64,000 bases of DNA from Sinomonas sp. ASV486 (GTDB taxonomy: Bacteria; Actinomycetota; Actinomycetes; Actinomycetales; Micrococcaceae): NCBI RefSeq assembly GCF_030908215.1, contig NZ_JAVFJK010000004.1, forward strand, positions 32,911 through 96,910. The letters are read 5' to 3'. The notes beneath the pieces were generated by a model. It did not search any database, was not told where the DNA came from, and saw only the letters and a program-made list of their open reading frames with translations. Below, in pieces: positions 32,983-41,838 of the stretch; positions within the stretch are counted from its first letter, which is position 1, and each line of letters starts with the position of its first letter. The position numbers were made by a program, and so were the translations under genes.

Positions 32983-35388
32983 ATGTCCGCGCCAGCCCGG
33001 CCCGAGACAGAGCTTGTCCTCCCGTTCGACGTGGTCGGCATCGAGGACGTTCCGCGTGTCGGCGGCAAGAACGCCTCCCTCGGGGAACTCACCCAGCATC
33101 TCCGCGCGGCCGGCGTCGCCGTCCCCGAAGGCTTCGCCACGACCGCCGACGCGTACCGCCTGTTCATCGGCGAGAACAGCATCCGCGATTCCATGGCCGC
33201 GCTGGTGGACGCCTACCGCTCCGGGCAGACGGGCCTGAGGGACACCGGAGCCGCCCTCCGCGAGCTCATCCTCTCCGGCACCTTCCCCGAGACGCTCACG
33301 ACGGCGATCACCGCCGCCTACCGCGACCTCGCCACCCGCGTGGGCCGGGACCGGCCTGCCGTGGCCGTGCGGAGCAGCGCCACCGCAGAGGACCTGCCCG
33401 AGGCGAGCTTCGCGGGCCAGCAGGAGACGTACCTCAACGTCACGGGCGAGCGGGAGCTCCTCGACGCATGCCGCCGCTGCTACGCCTCCCTCTTCACGGA
33501 CAGGGCGATCATGTACCGCGAGCTGCGCGGCATCGACCACCTCGACGTCGCACTGTCCATCGGGGTGCAGCGCATGGTCCGATCCGACCTTGCCGGCTCC
33601 GGCGTCATCTTCTCGCTCGACACGGAGTCCGGCTTCCCGCGCGTCGTCGAGATCAGCGCGGCATGGGGCCTGGGCGAGACCGTGGTCCAGGGCTCGGTCA
33701 ACCCGGACCGCTACGAGGTGTTCTCGCCCCTCCTCAGCGACGCGACGGCGCGGCCCATCATCGGCAAGGCGGTGGGCGAGAAGGAGCGCAAGCTCGTCTT
33801 CGCCCGGAGCGGCTCGGGCACCCTCCTCCTCGACACGCCCGGGGCGGAACAGGAACGGTTCGTGCTCGAGGACGACGAGGTCCTGACGCTGGCCCGGTGG
33901 GCTCTTGCTGTGCAGGAGCACTACGGCCGGCCGATGGACATGGAGTGGGCCAAGGACGGGCAGACCGGGGAGCTGTTCATGGTCCAGGCGCGGCCCGAGA
34001 CCGTCCAGGCCCAGCGCAGCAGCTCTGCGTTCAGCATCCACAGGCTCACGGGCTCCGGGCCAGTCCTCGCACGCGGCGCGGCGATCGGCGAGGCGATCGC
34101 CTCCGGCGAGGCATGCGTGATCGCCGACGCCTCGGACATCGGAAGCTTCCGCGACGGTGCCGTGCTGGTGACGACGATGACTGACCCGGACTGGGTCCCG
34201 ATCATGAAGCGCGCCGCCGGCATCGTCACGGATCACGGCGGGCCCACGAGCCATGCGGCGATCGTGAGCCGCGAGCTGGGCGTGCCGGCCGTGGTGGGCA
34301 CCGTCCACGGCACGACGGCGATCGCCGACGGCGAGCCCATCACGGTCTCGTGCGCCCAGGGCGCCGAGGGGCTGGTCCTGGGCGGCCTCGTGCCGTTCGA
34401 GGTGGAGGAGGCCGACGTCGGCGAACTGCCCGAAACGCGCACGCGCATCATGGTGAATCTGGCCGACCCCTCGGCCGCGTTCCGGTGGTGGCGCCTGCCG
34501 GCGGCCGGCGTGGGCCTTGCGCGCATGGAGTTCATCATCAGCAACCTCATCAGGGTCCACCCCATGGCGCTCGTGCACCCCGAGCGTCTGGCCGACGCCG
34601 CCGACGCCCGCGCGATCGCCGAGCTCACGCGCGGCTACGCGGACCCGACCGAGTACTTCGTGGACCGCCTCGCGACGGGGATCGCGAAGATCGCCTCACC
34701 CTACTACCCGGCCCCGGCCATCGTGCGGCTCAGCGACTTCAAGACCAACGAGTACGCGAGCCTCCTGGGCGGGGCCAATTTCGAGGAGGCCGAGGAGAAT
34801 CCCATGCTCGGCTTCCGCGGTGCCTCGCGCTACCACGACGAGCGCTACCGGGAGGGCTTCGCCCTCGAGTGCCGAGCCCTGAAGAAGGCGCGCGAGGAAC
34901 TAGGGTTCGCGAACGTCGTCGTGATGGTGCCGTTCTGCCGCACCCCCGCCGAGGCGGATGCCGTCCTGGCCGCGATGGCCGAGCACGGGCTCGCGCGCGG
35001 CGAGAACGGGCTCAAGGTCTACATGATGTGCGAGATCCCCTCCAATGTGGTGCTCGCGGAGAAGTTCGCAGCGCGCTTCGACGGATTCTCGATCGGCTCG
35101 AACGACCTCACGCAGCTCGTACTGGGCGTGGACCGCGACTCGGCGATGCTCGCCGCCCTCTTCGATGAGCGGGACGAGGCCGTGACCACCATGATCTCGG
35201 AGGCCATCAGCAAAGCGCACGCGGCCGGCATCCCGATCGGGATCTGCGGGCAGGGACCGAGCAACCACCCGGACTTCGCCGAATTCCTCGTAGGCGAGGG
35301 CATCGACTCGATCTCCCTCAACCCGGACAGCTTCCTCAGGACGGTGCCGATCATCGCTGCCGCGGAGGCCCGCCGCGACAGCGAGTGA
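32983..35388 (+). CDS. ppsA: Phosphoenolpyruvate synthase
   Basis: PpsA makes PEP from pyruvate and ATP, releasing AMP and phosphate, for gluconeogenesis. The 801-aa protein has the ATP-grasp domain (about 1-340; VGGKNASLGEL, AVRSSATAEDLPEASFAGQ), the swivelling phosphohistidine domain with H424 in GGPTSHAAIVSREL, and the PEP/pyruvate TIM barrel to the end (VGLARMEFI, CRTPAEADAV, SIGSNDLTQLVLG and CGQGPSNHP, where the usual acid/base cysteine sits). Motifs and length fit the family. The ATG at 32983 is five nt after the copper-storage stop, so the two are co-transcribed. In a DosR-type setting PpsA could redirect carbon during hypoxia. A perfect hairpin follows the stop. Confidence 0.93.
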   Translation: MSAPARPETELVLPFDVVGIEDVPRVGGKNASLGELTQHLRAAGVAVPEGFATTADAYRLFIGENSIRDSMAALVDAYRSGQTGLRDTGAALRELILSGTFPETLTTAITAAYRDLATRVGRDRPAVAVRSSATAEDLPEASFAGQQETYLNVTGERELLDACRRCYASLFTDRAIMYRELRGIDHLDVALSIGVQRMVRSDLAGSGVIFSLDTESGFPRVVEISAAWGLGETVVQGSVNPDRYEVFSPLLSDATARPIIGKAVGEKERKLVFARSGSGTLLLDTPGAEQERFVLEDDEVLTLARWALAVQEHYGRPMDMEWAKDGQTGELFMVQARPETVQAQRSSSAFSIHRLTGSGPVLARGAAIGEAIASGEACVIADASDIGSFRDGAVLVTTMTDPDWVPIMKRAAGIVTDHGGPTSHAAIVSRELGVPAVVGTVHGTTAIADGEPITVSCAQGAEGLVLGGLVPFEVEEADVGELPETRTRIMVNLADPSAAFRWWRLPAAGVGLARMEFIISNLIRVHPMALVHPERLADAADARAIAELTRGYADPTEYFVDRLATGIAKIASPYYPAPAIVRLSDFKTNEYASLLGGANFEEAEENPMLGFRGASRYHDERYREGFALECRALKKAREELGFANVVVMVPFCRTPAEADAVLAAMAEHGLARGENGLKVYMMCEIPSNVVLAEKFAARFDGFSIGSNDLTQLVLGVDRDSAMLAALFDERDEAVTTMISEAISKAHAAGIPIGICGQGPSNHPDFAEFLVGEGIDSISLNPDSFLRTVPIIAAAEARRDSE

Positions 35389-35489
35389 CCCCGCAACGCT
35401 GGGAGGTGACCTCGCATCTGCGATCCGAGGTCACCTCCAAGGAACCCGACGTCACCTCCAAGGAACCCGACGTCACCTCCAAGGCCATG
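35384..35489. repeat. GACGTCACCTCC array with terminator (locus R2)
   Basis: The reversed core word GTGACCCCGCAACG begins at the last codons of ppsA. A perfect hairpin follows at 35402-35438. Three 21-base units beginning GA(G/C)GTCACCTCCAAGG start at 35427, 35448 and 35469. The array fills the gap between the convergent ppsA and hsp20 genes. Confidence 0.7.
35402..35438. terminator. Bidirectional terminator between ppsA and hsp20
   Basis: GGAGGTGACCTCG (35402-35414) and CGAGGTCACCTCC (35426-35438) are perfect inverted repeats with an 11-base loop. Being between two stop codons, it can serve both genes. Confidence 0.7.
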
Positions 35490-35509
35490 CGGGGAGGCCT
35501 CCTGGCGCG

Positions 35510-35932
35510 TCAGCCGCGGGTGACGTTGATCTTGGACTGCGGCGGTGTGGGCGGCGTCGTCGGGACGGGAACCCGGACCTCGAGCACTCCGTCCTTGTAG
35601 GTCGCGGTGACCGACTCGGCCGTGGCGCCCTCGGGCAGCGGGAGCGTACGGGAGAACGAACCGTACCGGAACTCGCTGCGGTAGGAGTCCTTGTCCTTCT
35701 GCTCCGTCTTCTCCTCCCGGAAGCCCGAGATGTGGAGGGATCCGTCCACGATGCTCACGTCGACGTCCTTGTCCGGATCGATCCCGGGCAGTTCGGCGCG
35801 GACGATGAGCGAGTCGCCGTCGCGTACCTCCTCAACCTTGATGGCCACGCTCGAGGTGTCCCCCTCGAAGAACTTCTCCAGGAGCTCGAACGGCCGCCTG
35901 CGCGGATCCAGCCAGTGTGCAAGCTCGGACAT
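35510..35932 (-). CDS. Hsp20/alpha-crystallin small heat-shock protein (HspX-like)
   Basis: This 140-aa chaperone holds unfolded proteins. The alpha-crystallin domain covers residues about 35-125: IVRAELPGIDPDKDVDVSI, then the strand pair GSLHISGFREEKTEQKDKD and YRSEFRYGSFSRTLPLPEGA, then GVLEVRVPVP. The PGIDPDKDVDV and RSEFRYGSFSRT stretches are very close to mycobacterial HspX (Acr), a hallmark DosR target. The C-terminal tail (SKINVTR) is a variant of the I-x-I anchor. The ATG at 35932 has AAGGTGATC upstream. A perfect DosR-like box lies 83 nt upstream. Confidence 0.93.
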   Translation of the reverse strand: MSELAHWLDPRRRPFELLEKFFEGDTSSVAIKVEEVRDGDSLIVRAELPGIDPDKDVDVSIVDGSLHISGFREEKTEQKDKDSYRSEFRYGSFSRTLPLPEGATAESVTATYKDGVLEVRVPVPTTPPTPPQSKINVTRG

Positions 35933-36015
35933 GACTGATCACCTTTCCTCGATGCATGGGCATCCGTTGTCGGCCCACTGCATCCAGCGTCCCGCGCGTC
36001 CGGCCCTTCGCGGAA

Positions 36016-36029
36016 GGGACGGAGGTCCC
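36016..36029 (-). promoter_or_regulatory. Candidate DosR box upstream of hsp20
   Basis: GGGACGGAGGTCCC on the plus strand (GGGACCTCCGTCCC on the minus strand) has both five-base half-sites of the DosR core, with the correct four-base spacing. Only the centre differs from the consensus. It ends 83 nt before the hsp20 start. Confidence 0.6.
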
Positions 36030-36069
36030 GTCGCGACCGTGGGTCTGCGGACGTGGCCGTGCCGACCCG

Positions 36070-38931
36070 TCAACCGGTGTTGCGCAGGCCCGCCGCGATG
36101 CCGTTGATCGTGATGAGGAGGGCCCTGCGGAGGCTCGCCTCGACCTCGCGCCCTTCCCTGTCCCCGTGCCCATCGCCGCCACCGGCGCGCAGCCGCCGCA
36201 GCAGCTCAACCTGGAGGTAGCTGATCGGGTCGAGGTACTGGTCCCGGATCTCCAGTGTCCGCTTGAGGGTGGGAGCCGCGGCGAGGAGCTCGTCCTCTCC
36301 GCTCAGGCGGCGGACCTCGGCAACCGTGAGCTCGTACTCGGCACGGATGGTCTCGAAGATCCGGTGGAGTCCCACGGGCACGAGGCTCGTGACGTAGTGC
36401 GAGGCGATCTCGAGGTCTGTCTTGGCGAGGGTCATCTCGACGTTGGAGATGACCGACTGGAAGAAGGGCCAGCGCTGGTGGATCTCGCGCAGTTCCGCAT
36501 CCTTGCCGGCCTCGCGGGCAGCTCGCAGCCCCGAGCCGACACCGAACCATCCGGGGATGATCTGCCGCGACTGGGTCCACCCGAACACCCACGGGATGGC
36601 TCGCATCCCCTCGAGCCCCGCGGCAGCGTCCGGGCGGCGAGCCGGCCGTGAGCCGATGTTCAGCTCCCCGAGCTGGTCGATCGGCGTCGACGCCGAGAAG
36701 TAGGCCGCAAGGTCCGGATCGTCGATGAGCGAGCGGTAGCGCGCGAACGCGGCGTCGGACATCAAGTCCATGAGTTCGCTGAAGCGCTCGCGCTCATCGA
36801 GCGTGGTGCGGGGATCGCGGTGCAGGGCGGTCGCGCGCATGACGGCGGCGAGGGACAGCTCGAGGTTCTCGCGCGCAAGCTCGGGAAGCGAGTACTTGTC
36901 GCTGATCACCTCGCCCTGCTCGGTGAACTTGATCTCCCCCTCGAGGACCCCGTTGGGCTGGGCCATGATCGCGTCCGACGTCGGGCCCCCGCCGCGGCCC
37001 ACGGACCCGCCGCGGCCGTGGAACAGCCGAAGCCGCACCCCATGTCCCGCCACGACGTCCCGCAGCAGCCGCTGCGCCTTGTGGATCTCCCATTGGCTCG
37101 TGAGCACCCCGGACTCCTTGTTGGAGTCGGAGTAGCCGAGCATGACTTCCTGGACGTCGCCGCGCAGCCGCACGAGTTCGCGGTAGGCGGGCACGGAGAG
37201 CAGGGCGTCGACGATGTCCGCCGCGGCGTGGAGCTCCTCGACCGTCTCGAGCATCGGCGCGAAGCCGATATGGGCGTACGGCGACTCACCGTGCAGACGC
37301 ACCAGCCCGGCCTCCCGGGCCAGCAGCGCCGGGGCAAGCACGTCCTCGGCGCCGCGCGCCATCGACACGACGTATGTCTCGATGACGTCGGGCCCGAGGG
37401 TTCGCCGCATCTGCCGGATCACGCGCATCGTCTCGTACACACGGCCGGCATGCCCGGGCAGCACCACGGGATGGCTCGAGATCGGCCGACGGGAGCCGAG
37501 CTCCGCGGCGAGGACCTTGCGCCGCTGCTTCGGCGCGAGCTCGCTGTACCTGCGGGGCAGTTCGGAGAGCGGGTCCAGCAGGAGCCCCACGGCCTCGTGG
37601 TGGTAGTCGGAGTGCTCGCGGATGTCCAGGGTCGCGAGGTGCAGCCCGCTCGAGGCGAGGAGGCGTCGGGCGTCGGCCAGGACGCCGTCGGCCGCGAGGG
37701 GCGAATGGGTGCGCAGGGAGCGCTCGAGGATGTCGAGGTCCGCGTCCAGCTGGGCCATGCTCACGTAGTCGCGTCCCGGCTCGTGCTGGGCCGCGGCCGC
37801 GACGCGGCGGGCCGTGTTGAGCAGCTTGGCCTTGATGCACGTGAGCTTGAGCCGGTAGGGCTCGTGGGCGTTGAGCTCGAGGACCCGCGGGTCGAGGCCC
37901 GGGAGCTTGGCGAGGTCGATGCGGATGGACTCTGCGAGCTCGGGCTCGACACGCGTGATGTCCGTCGAGTTGGACAGGGTGCTGATGAGCTCGTCGATGA
38001 TCCCGACGGCGATCCGCATCGCGTGCTGGTTCTGCAGGCCGAGGATTTCCCGCGTCACCTCAGCGGTCACGTTCGGATTGCCGTCCCGGTCGCCGCCGAT
38101 CCACGAGCCGAACCGAAGCGGGGAGCGGTCCGCCGGGAGGGTGACGCCGTGCTCGGCGAGCAGCACCGAGAGCTCGTCAAGGACCTCCGGCAGGGCGCCC
38201 GAGAAGATCTCGCCGAGGTAGTAGACCGCGTTCCGCGCCTCGTCGAGGGGGGCCGGGCGGACGAGGCGCAGCTCGTCGGTCTGCCACATCTGGTCGATGA
38301 GCTCCGCAAGGTGTCGGTCCTGCCGGCGGCGGAGCGCCGTCCCGTCACCCGAGGGCACGGCCAGGATCCTCGAGACCGCGCGGAGCTTGTCCAGGACCGA
38401 CCGGCGCGTCGCCTCGGTCGGATGGGCCGTGAAGACGGGGCGCACGTCGAGGACGTCCGCGACGGCCTGCAGGGTCCGGGTGCCGGCCTCCTGCGCGATG
38501 TCGTTGACCGCGGCGGCGAGCCACCCGCCGTCGTCCGGTCGGTTGGCGAGCTCACGGACGCGGTGGAGCTGCTCGGCAGCGTTCGCAAGGTGGAAGTAGA
38601 AAGCGAAGGCCCGCACCAGCTCGGTCGCCTGATCGAGGGGCAGTGAGGCGAGGAGCTCGCGCACCTGGGCGGCGACGTCGGCCGCGTTCCACGGTCCGAG
38701 CGCGCCCGCGCCGCCGCGGGCAGCCTCCTTCGACTCCTTCGTGAGCAGGCGCACCTCCTCGACGAGGCGCAGCAGCTCCGGCCCGTGCTGGCGCACGAGG
38801 GACTCGCCCAGGAGCGTCGAGAGGCGGCGGACATCGGCCCTGAGTTCCGCAGCCGGCCCGGCGGCCGGGGCGCCGCCCTCGGCACCGGGGTGCGCCGGGC
38901 TCGGCTGTGCAGGATCGGCAGACTCAGGCAT
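36070..38931 (-). CDS. ppc: Phosphoenolpyruvate carboxylase
   Basis: Ppc adds bicarbonate to PEP to give oxaloacetate, refilling the TCA cycle. The 953-aa protein starts at ATG 38931 behind GGAG. It has the N-terminal catalytic histidine in FTAHPTEATRRS, GSWIGGDRDGNPNVT, the catalytic lysine and its loop in MLGYSDSNKESG, the glycine loop FHGRGGSVGRGGGPT, and the C-terminal allosteric tail ending INGIAAGLRNTG. Length and motif order are standard. It lies behind hsp20 on the same strand but has its own ribosome-binding site and no visible DosR box. It acts on the same metabolite as ppsA, and the two together define the PEP node in this island. Confidence 0.95.
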   Translation of the reverse strand: MPESADPAQPSPAHPGAEGGAPAAGPAAELRADVRRLSTLLGESLVRQHGPELLRLVEEVRLLTKESKEAARGGAGALGPWNAADVAAQVRELLASLPLDQATELVRAFAFYFHLANAAEQLHRVRELANRPDDGGWLAAAVNDIAQEAGTRTLQAVADVLDVRPVFTAHPTEATRRSVLDKLRAVSRILAVPSGDGTALRRRQDRHLAELIDQMWQTDELRLVRPAPLDEARNAVYYLGEIFSGALPEVLDELSVLLAEHGVTLPADRSPLRFGSWIGGDRDGNPNVTAEVTREILGLQNQHAMRIAVGIIDELISTLSNSTDITRVEPELAESIRIDLAKLPGLDPRVLELNAHEPYRLKLTCIKAKLLNTARRVAAAAQHEPGRDYVSMAQLDADLDILERSLRTHSPLAADGVLADARRLLASSGLHLATLDIREHSDYHHEAVGLLLDPLSELPRRYSELAPKQRRKVLAAELGSRRPISSHPVVLPGHAGRVYETMRVIRQMRRTLGPDVIETYVVSMARGAEDVLAPALLAREAGLVRLHGESPYAHIGFAPMLETVEELHAAADIVDALLSVPAYRELVRLRGDVQEVMLGYSDSNKESGVLTSQWEIHKAQRLLRDVVAGHGVRLRLFHGRGGSVGRGGGPTSDAIMAQPNGVLEGEIKFTEQGEVISDKYSLPELARENLELSLAAVMRATALHRDPRTTLDERERFSELMDLMSDAAFARYRSLIDDPDLAAYFSASTPIDQLGELNIGSRPARRPDAAAGLEGMRAIPWVFGWTQSRQIIPGWFGVGSGLRAAREAGKDAELREIHQRWPFFQSVISNVEMTLAKTDLEIASHYVTSLVPVGLHRIFETIRAEYELTVAEVRRLSGEDELLAAAPTLKRTLEIRDQYLDPISYLQVELLRRLRAGGGDGHGDREGREVEASLRRALLITINGIAAGLRNTG

Positions 38932-39003
38932 GGCACTCCGGCGGGTCACGGACGAGGGGCTCAGCCGCGAGCCTACCTCAGGCCGCCCGGCTACCCTTGA
39001 TGG

Positions 39004-40005
39004 GTGATGAAATCCCCCCTCCCCGTGCGCGACGGCGTCAACGCCACCCGCCTGCGCCTGCCCCCGGAGGGGCCGTGGGACACCGCCCTCGACTACATGC
39101 TGCACCGTTGGGGGCACATCGACCCGGAGGGGATCCTCGCGAGGTTCGACGGCGGCGAGATCGTCGCCGCGGACGGCTCGCCGCTGCGCCGGGACACCCC
39201 GCTCGCCGAGCACACGTTCATCTGGTACTACCGAACCCTGCCGGCCGAGGAGCGGCTGCCCGTCGAGATTACCGTGCTCTACCGCGACGAGCACGTCCTC
39301 GTCGCGGACAAGCCGCACTTCCTCCCCACGACTCCGGGCGGGACGTACATCCAGGAGTCGGCGCTTGTGCGGCTCCGCAACACCTTGGGCCTGCCGGACC
39401 TCATCCCCATGCACCGCCTCGACCGCATGACCGCGGGCGTGCTCATGTTCTCCGTGAACCCCGAGACCCGCGGGCTGTACCAGGTCCTGTTCGAGCAGCG
39501 GGCCGTGCGCAAGGAGTACGAGTGCGTGTCTGCGCTGGACCCTTCGGGGCTGGCCCCTGGGCTCTCCGCTTCGGGGCGCGGTCCTGATGGCGGCGCGCAC
39601 GACGCCCGGTGGGCTGTGAAACGGTTCGCCTCACCCGTCGTCGTGCGCAACCGCATGGTGAAGTCGCGCGACTACCTGCTTGCCTCGGTCGTGGACGGCG
39701 AGCCGAACGCGGAAACGCGTGTGGGCCTCGAGCAGGTGGGCGGCCCCGACGAGGCGCCGCGGGCGCTGTTCCGGCTCGAACCGCACACGGGCAAGACCCA
39801 CCAGCTGCGCGTGCACATGGCGGGGCTCGGGGTGGGAATCATGAACGACCCGTTCTACCCCGTGCTCCTCGACAAGGCCCCCGATGACTACTCCCGGCCG
39901 CTCCAGCTCCTGGCCCGGGCCATCAGATTCCGGGACCCGGTCTCGCGGCAGGACGTCGAGTTCCGCAGCGAGCTGACCCTGCAGGAGGCACCCGCCGCCC
40001 CCTGA
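39004..40005 (+). CDS. RluA-type RNA pseudouridine synthase
   Basis: Enzymes of this family convert uridine to pseudouridine in rRNA or tRNA. The product (about 333 aa) has the catalytic HRLDRMTAGVL (aspartate after the arginine-leucine pair), VADKPHFLPTTPGG and the C-terminal HTGKTHQLRVHMAGLG, all conserved in RluA/RluC. No S4 domain is present. A low-complexity insertion (SGLAPGLSASGRGPDGG) interrupts the middle of the catalytic domain at about residues 180-196. It starts at GTG 39004, six bases from TACCCT (leaderless), or at the ATG at 39007. It is divergent from ppc. Confidence 0.9.
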   Translation: MMKSPLPVRDGVNATRLRLPPEGPWDTALDYMLHRWGHIDPEGILARFDGGEIVAADGSPLRRDTPLAEHTFIWYYRTLPAEERLPVEITVLYRDEHVLVADKPHFLPTTPGGTYIQESALVRLRNTLGLPDLIPMHRLDRMTAGVLMFSVNPETRGLYQVLFEQRAVRKEYECVSALDPSGLAPGLSASGRGPDGGAHDARWAVKRFASPVVVRNRMVKSRDYLLASVVDGEPNAETRVGLEQVGGPDEAPRALFRLEPHTGKTHQLRVHMAGLGVGIMNDPFYPVLLDKAPDDYSRPLQLLARAIRFRDPVSRQDVEFRSELTLQEAPAAP

Positions 40006-40137
40006 CGTTGCGGGGTCCCTGGCGGGCCGTTGCGGGGTCCCTGGCCAGCCGTTGCGGGGTCCCTGGCAGACCGTTGCGGGGTCCCTGGCCAGCCGTTGCG
40101 GGGTCCCTGGCAGACCGTTGCGGGGTCCCTGGCCGTG
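40006..40137 (+). repeat. Six 22-base CGTTGCGGGGTCCC tandem units (locus R4)
   Basis: Units begin at 40006, 40028, 40050, 40072, 40094 and 40116. The first 17 bases (CGTTGCGGGGTCCCTGG) are the same in all. The last bases alternate: CGGGC, CCAGC, CAGAC, CCAGC, CAGAC, CCGTG. The array begins at the stop codon of the pseudouridine synthase and ends 61 nt before the macrodomain gene. I see no coding potential in it. Confidence 0.85.
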
Positions 40138-40198
40138 GACCGTCCGCTGGGCGTCGGGGGCGATTGCTGGGCCCCGCGGCCCCGCGCACACTTGATCC

Positions 40199-40717
40199 AT
40201 GAGGATCAGCATCGTCGAGGGCGACATCACCGAGCGGCAAGTCGACGCGATCGTGAACGCCGCCAACTCGTCGCTGCTAGGCGGTGGGGGCGTGGATGGG
40301 GCGATCCACCGGGCCGCGGGCCCCGAGCTCCTCGAGGCCTGCCGCGAGCTGCGGCGCACGAGGCTTCCCGCCGGGCTGCCGGTGGGCGACGCCGTGGCAA
40401 CCCAGGGCTTCCGGCTCCCCGCACGCTGGGTGATCCACACAGTCGGCCCCAACTGGAACACGGGCCAGCGCGACCGCGCACTCCTGGCCTCGTGCTTCAC
40501 GCAGAGCCTCGCGGTGGCCCGCGAGTTGAGGGCGGGATCGGTCGCGTTTCCCGCGATCTCGGCGGGAATCTATGGCTGGGACCGTGATGAGGTGGCCGCA
40601 ACGGCGATCGAGGCCGTCCGCTCCGTGAAACCGGGGAGTGTCGAGCTCATCGAGTTCGTGCTCTTTGGCGACGCGACCGCCGCGGCGTTCACGGCCGCGC
40701 TGCACCGGGCGGACTGA
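40199..40717 (+). CDS. Macrodomain protein (O-acetyl-ADP-ribose deacetylase type)
   Basis: Macrodomains of this type bind ADP-ribose and remove it or its acetyl ester. The 172-aa protein is a single macrodomain: [11 protein letters not shown] at the start, [20 protein letters not shown] (the catalytic and ribose-binding loop, with N and the glycine run), WVIHTVGP, and [13 protein letters not shown] (the phosphate-binding loop 2). This is the YmdB-like type. It starts at ATG 40199, six bases from CACACT, a weak leaderless -10. No ADP-ribosyltransferase gene is visible nearby. Confidence 0.92.
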   Translation: MRISIVEGDITERQVDAIVNAANSSLLGGGGVDGAIHRAAGPELLEACRELRRTRLPAGLPVGDAVATQGFRLPARWVIHTVGPNWNTGQRDRALLASCFTQSLAVARELRAGSVAFPAISAGIYGWDRDEVAATAIEAVRSVKPGSVELIEFVLFGDATAAAFTAALHRAD

Positions 40718-40729
40718 AGGCGTCCCTAC

Positions 40730-40789
40730 GGGCACAACTCGCGCGCCGATCACCGCAGAATCGCCACGAAACAGCCCCGAGTGGTGTCT
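40730..40789. terminator. GGGCACAACTCG hairpin between convergent genes (locus K2)
   Basis: GGGCACAACTCG (40730-40741) pairs with CGAGTGGTGTCT (40778-40789) as RNA over 12 positions with one mismatch, counting G.U pairs. It lies between two convergent stop codons. The same arm sequence recurs at 52242-52352. Confidence 0.5.
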
Positions 40790-40798
40790 CAAGGCACG

Positions 40799-41104
40799 CT
40801 ACACGGGAACCCAGGAGCCCCTCCGCCGCAGCAGGACTTGGAGCCGGCCTGTGGTTGCGACGTCCTCAACAGCGTCCTGCATGGCGAGGGCCGCGGCACG
40901 GGCGGCGGCACGTTCATCGGCGTCGTTCTCGGCCTCGACCAGGAACCGCAGGGTGAGCTGCGGTACGCCGCGGACCACATCGATCTGGTGCGCCTCGACG
41001 TGCCGCATCGACCCGAGGGCTTCGCGTGCGGCGTCCATCACGCGCTCGGGTGCGGTGCCGGGGCGAAGTCCCGTGATCTGCAGGACGGCGCGGTAGCTGG
41101 GCAT
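40799..41104 (-). CDS. Small conserved protein, function unknown
   Basis: This 101-aa protein (MPSYRAVLQITGLRPGTAPE) has an alternating strand-helix pattern: YRAVLQITGL, PERVMDAAREALG, RHVEAHQIDVV, QLTLRFLVEA, then a long Ala/Arg helix and a final strand LQVLLRRRG. This suggests a small ferredoxin-like alpha/beta fold that may dimerise. I do not recognise a characterised relative. The start at 41104 is leaderless: TACCGT lies six bases upstream. It is convergent with the macrodomain gene and divergent from the DedA gene. Confidence 0.7.
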   Translation of the reverse strand: MPSYRAVLQITGLRPGTAPERVMDAAREALGSMRHVEAHQIDVVRGVPQLTLRFLVEAENDADERAAARAAALAMQDAVEDVATTGRLQVLLRRRGSWVPV

Positions 41105-41195
41105 GGGGCCACGGTACCGGACCCGTTGGCGCAGGCTGCGGCATGGTCCACACTGGACCGATGGGGAAGACGGTGCGGCTCAGGACCTGCCGACC

Positions 41196-41801
41196 ATGAG
41201 CGGGTGGGCGGCACTGGTCCTCGGCCTCGTCCCCATCGTCGCCGCAGATGTGTTCTTCCCCCTGGTCCCCGCCGAAGTCGCAGTGGCGACGGCCGGCGCG
41301 CTCGCCTCCGAGGGCAAAGTCGACCTCGGATCGGTCATCGCCCTTTCGGCGCTGGGTTCGTGGGTCGGCGACGTTGTCCTGTTCCTCCTCGTGAGGCACA
41401 GCCTGAGCCGGCTCGTCGACCGCTGGCGTTGGGGACGGAAGCTGCATACAGGGACACGCGAGGCGCTCGAGCAGCTGGGCCGCCTCGGGGCGTTCGTCGC
41501 CATCGCTGGCACGCGGTTCCTCCCGGGCGGCCGCCTCGCCTCGACAGCCACCGCCGGAATGTCCCAAGTCTCTGGGCGCGGCTTCGTGGTGAGCGATGCC
41601 ATCGGCGGCCTCGCGTGGTCCGCGTGGATGGCGGGGATCGGCTTTGTGACGAACTCGACGACGGACCTGCCGTTCTGGGCGGCGGCGCTCATCAGCGCGG
41701 GGGCCAGCTTCATCCTGGCGTCGGCGCTCGCCACGATCCTCGCGAGGTGCCGTCGCACCAGCGCTGCGGCGGATCCCGAGCATCGCGTCATCGGCCCGTA
41801 G
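41196..41801 (+). CDS. DedA-family membrane protein
   Basis: The 201-aa product has about four membrane spans and the DedA signature AIAGTRFLPGGRLASTATAG, in which the Arg/Pro/Gly core of F-x-G-R-F-x-P-G-x-R is recognisable. ALSALGSWVGDVVLFLLVRH is the second conserved segment. DedA proteins are thought to move lipid carriers such as undecaprenyl phosphate, or to support membrane potential. The ATG at 41196 is chosen because the hydrophobic N-terminus begins there; the open frame extends upstream without family-like sequence. It is convergent with the OFA carrier pair. Confidence 0.8.
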   Translation: MSGWAALVLGLVPIVAADVFFPLVPAEVAVATAGALASEGKVDLGSVIALSALGSWVGDVVLFLLVRHSLSRLVDRWRWGRKLHTGTREALEQLGRLGAFVAIAGTRFLPGGRLASTATAGMSQVSGRGFVVSDAIGGLAWSAWMAGIGFVTNSTTDLPFWAAALISAGASFILASALATILARCRRTSAAADPEHRVIGP

Positions 41802-41838
41802 CCGGGCCGCGCTGGCGATGCTGTCCGCGGGATCAGCC

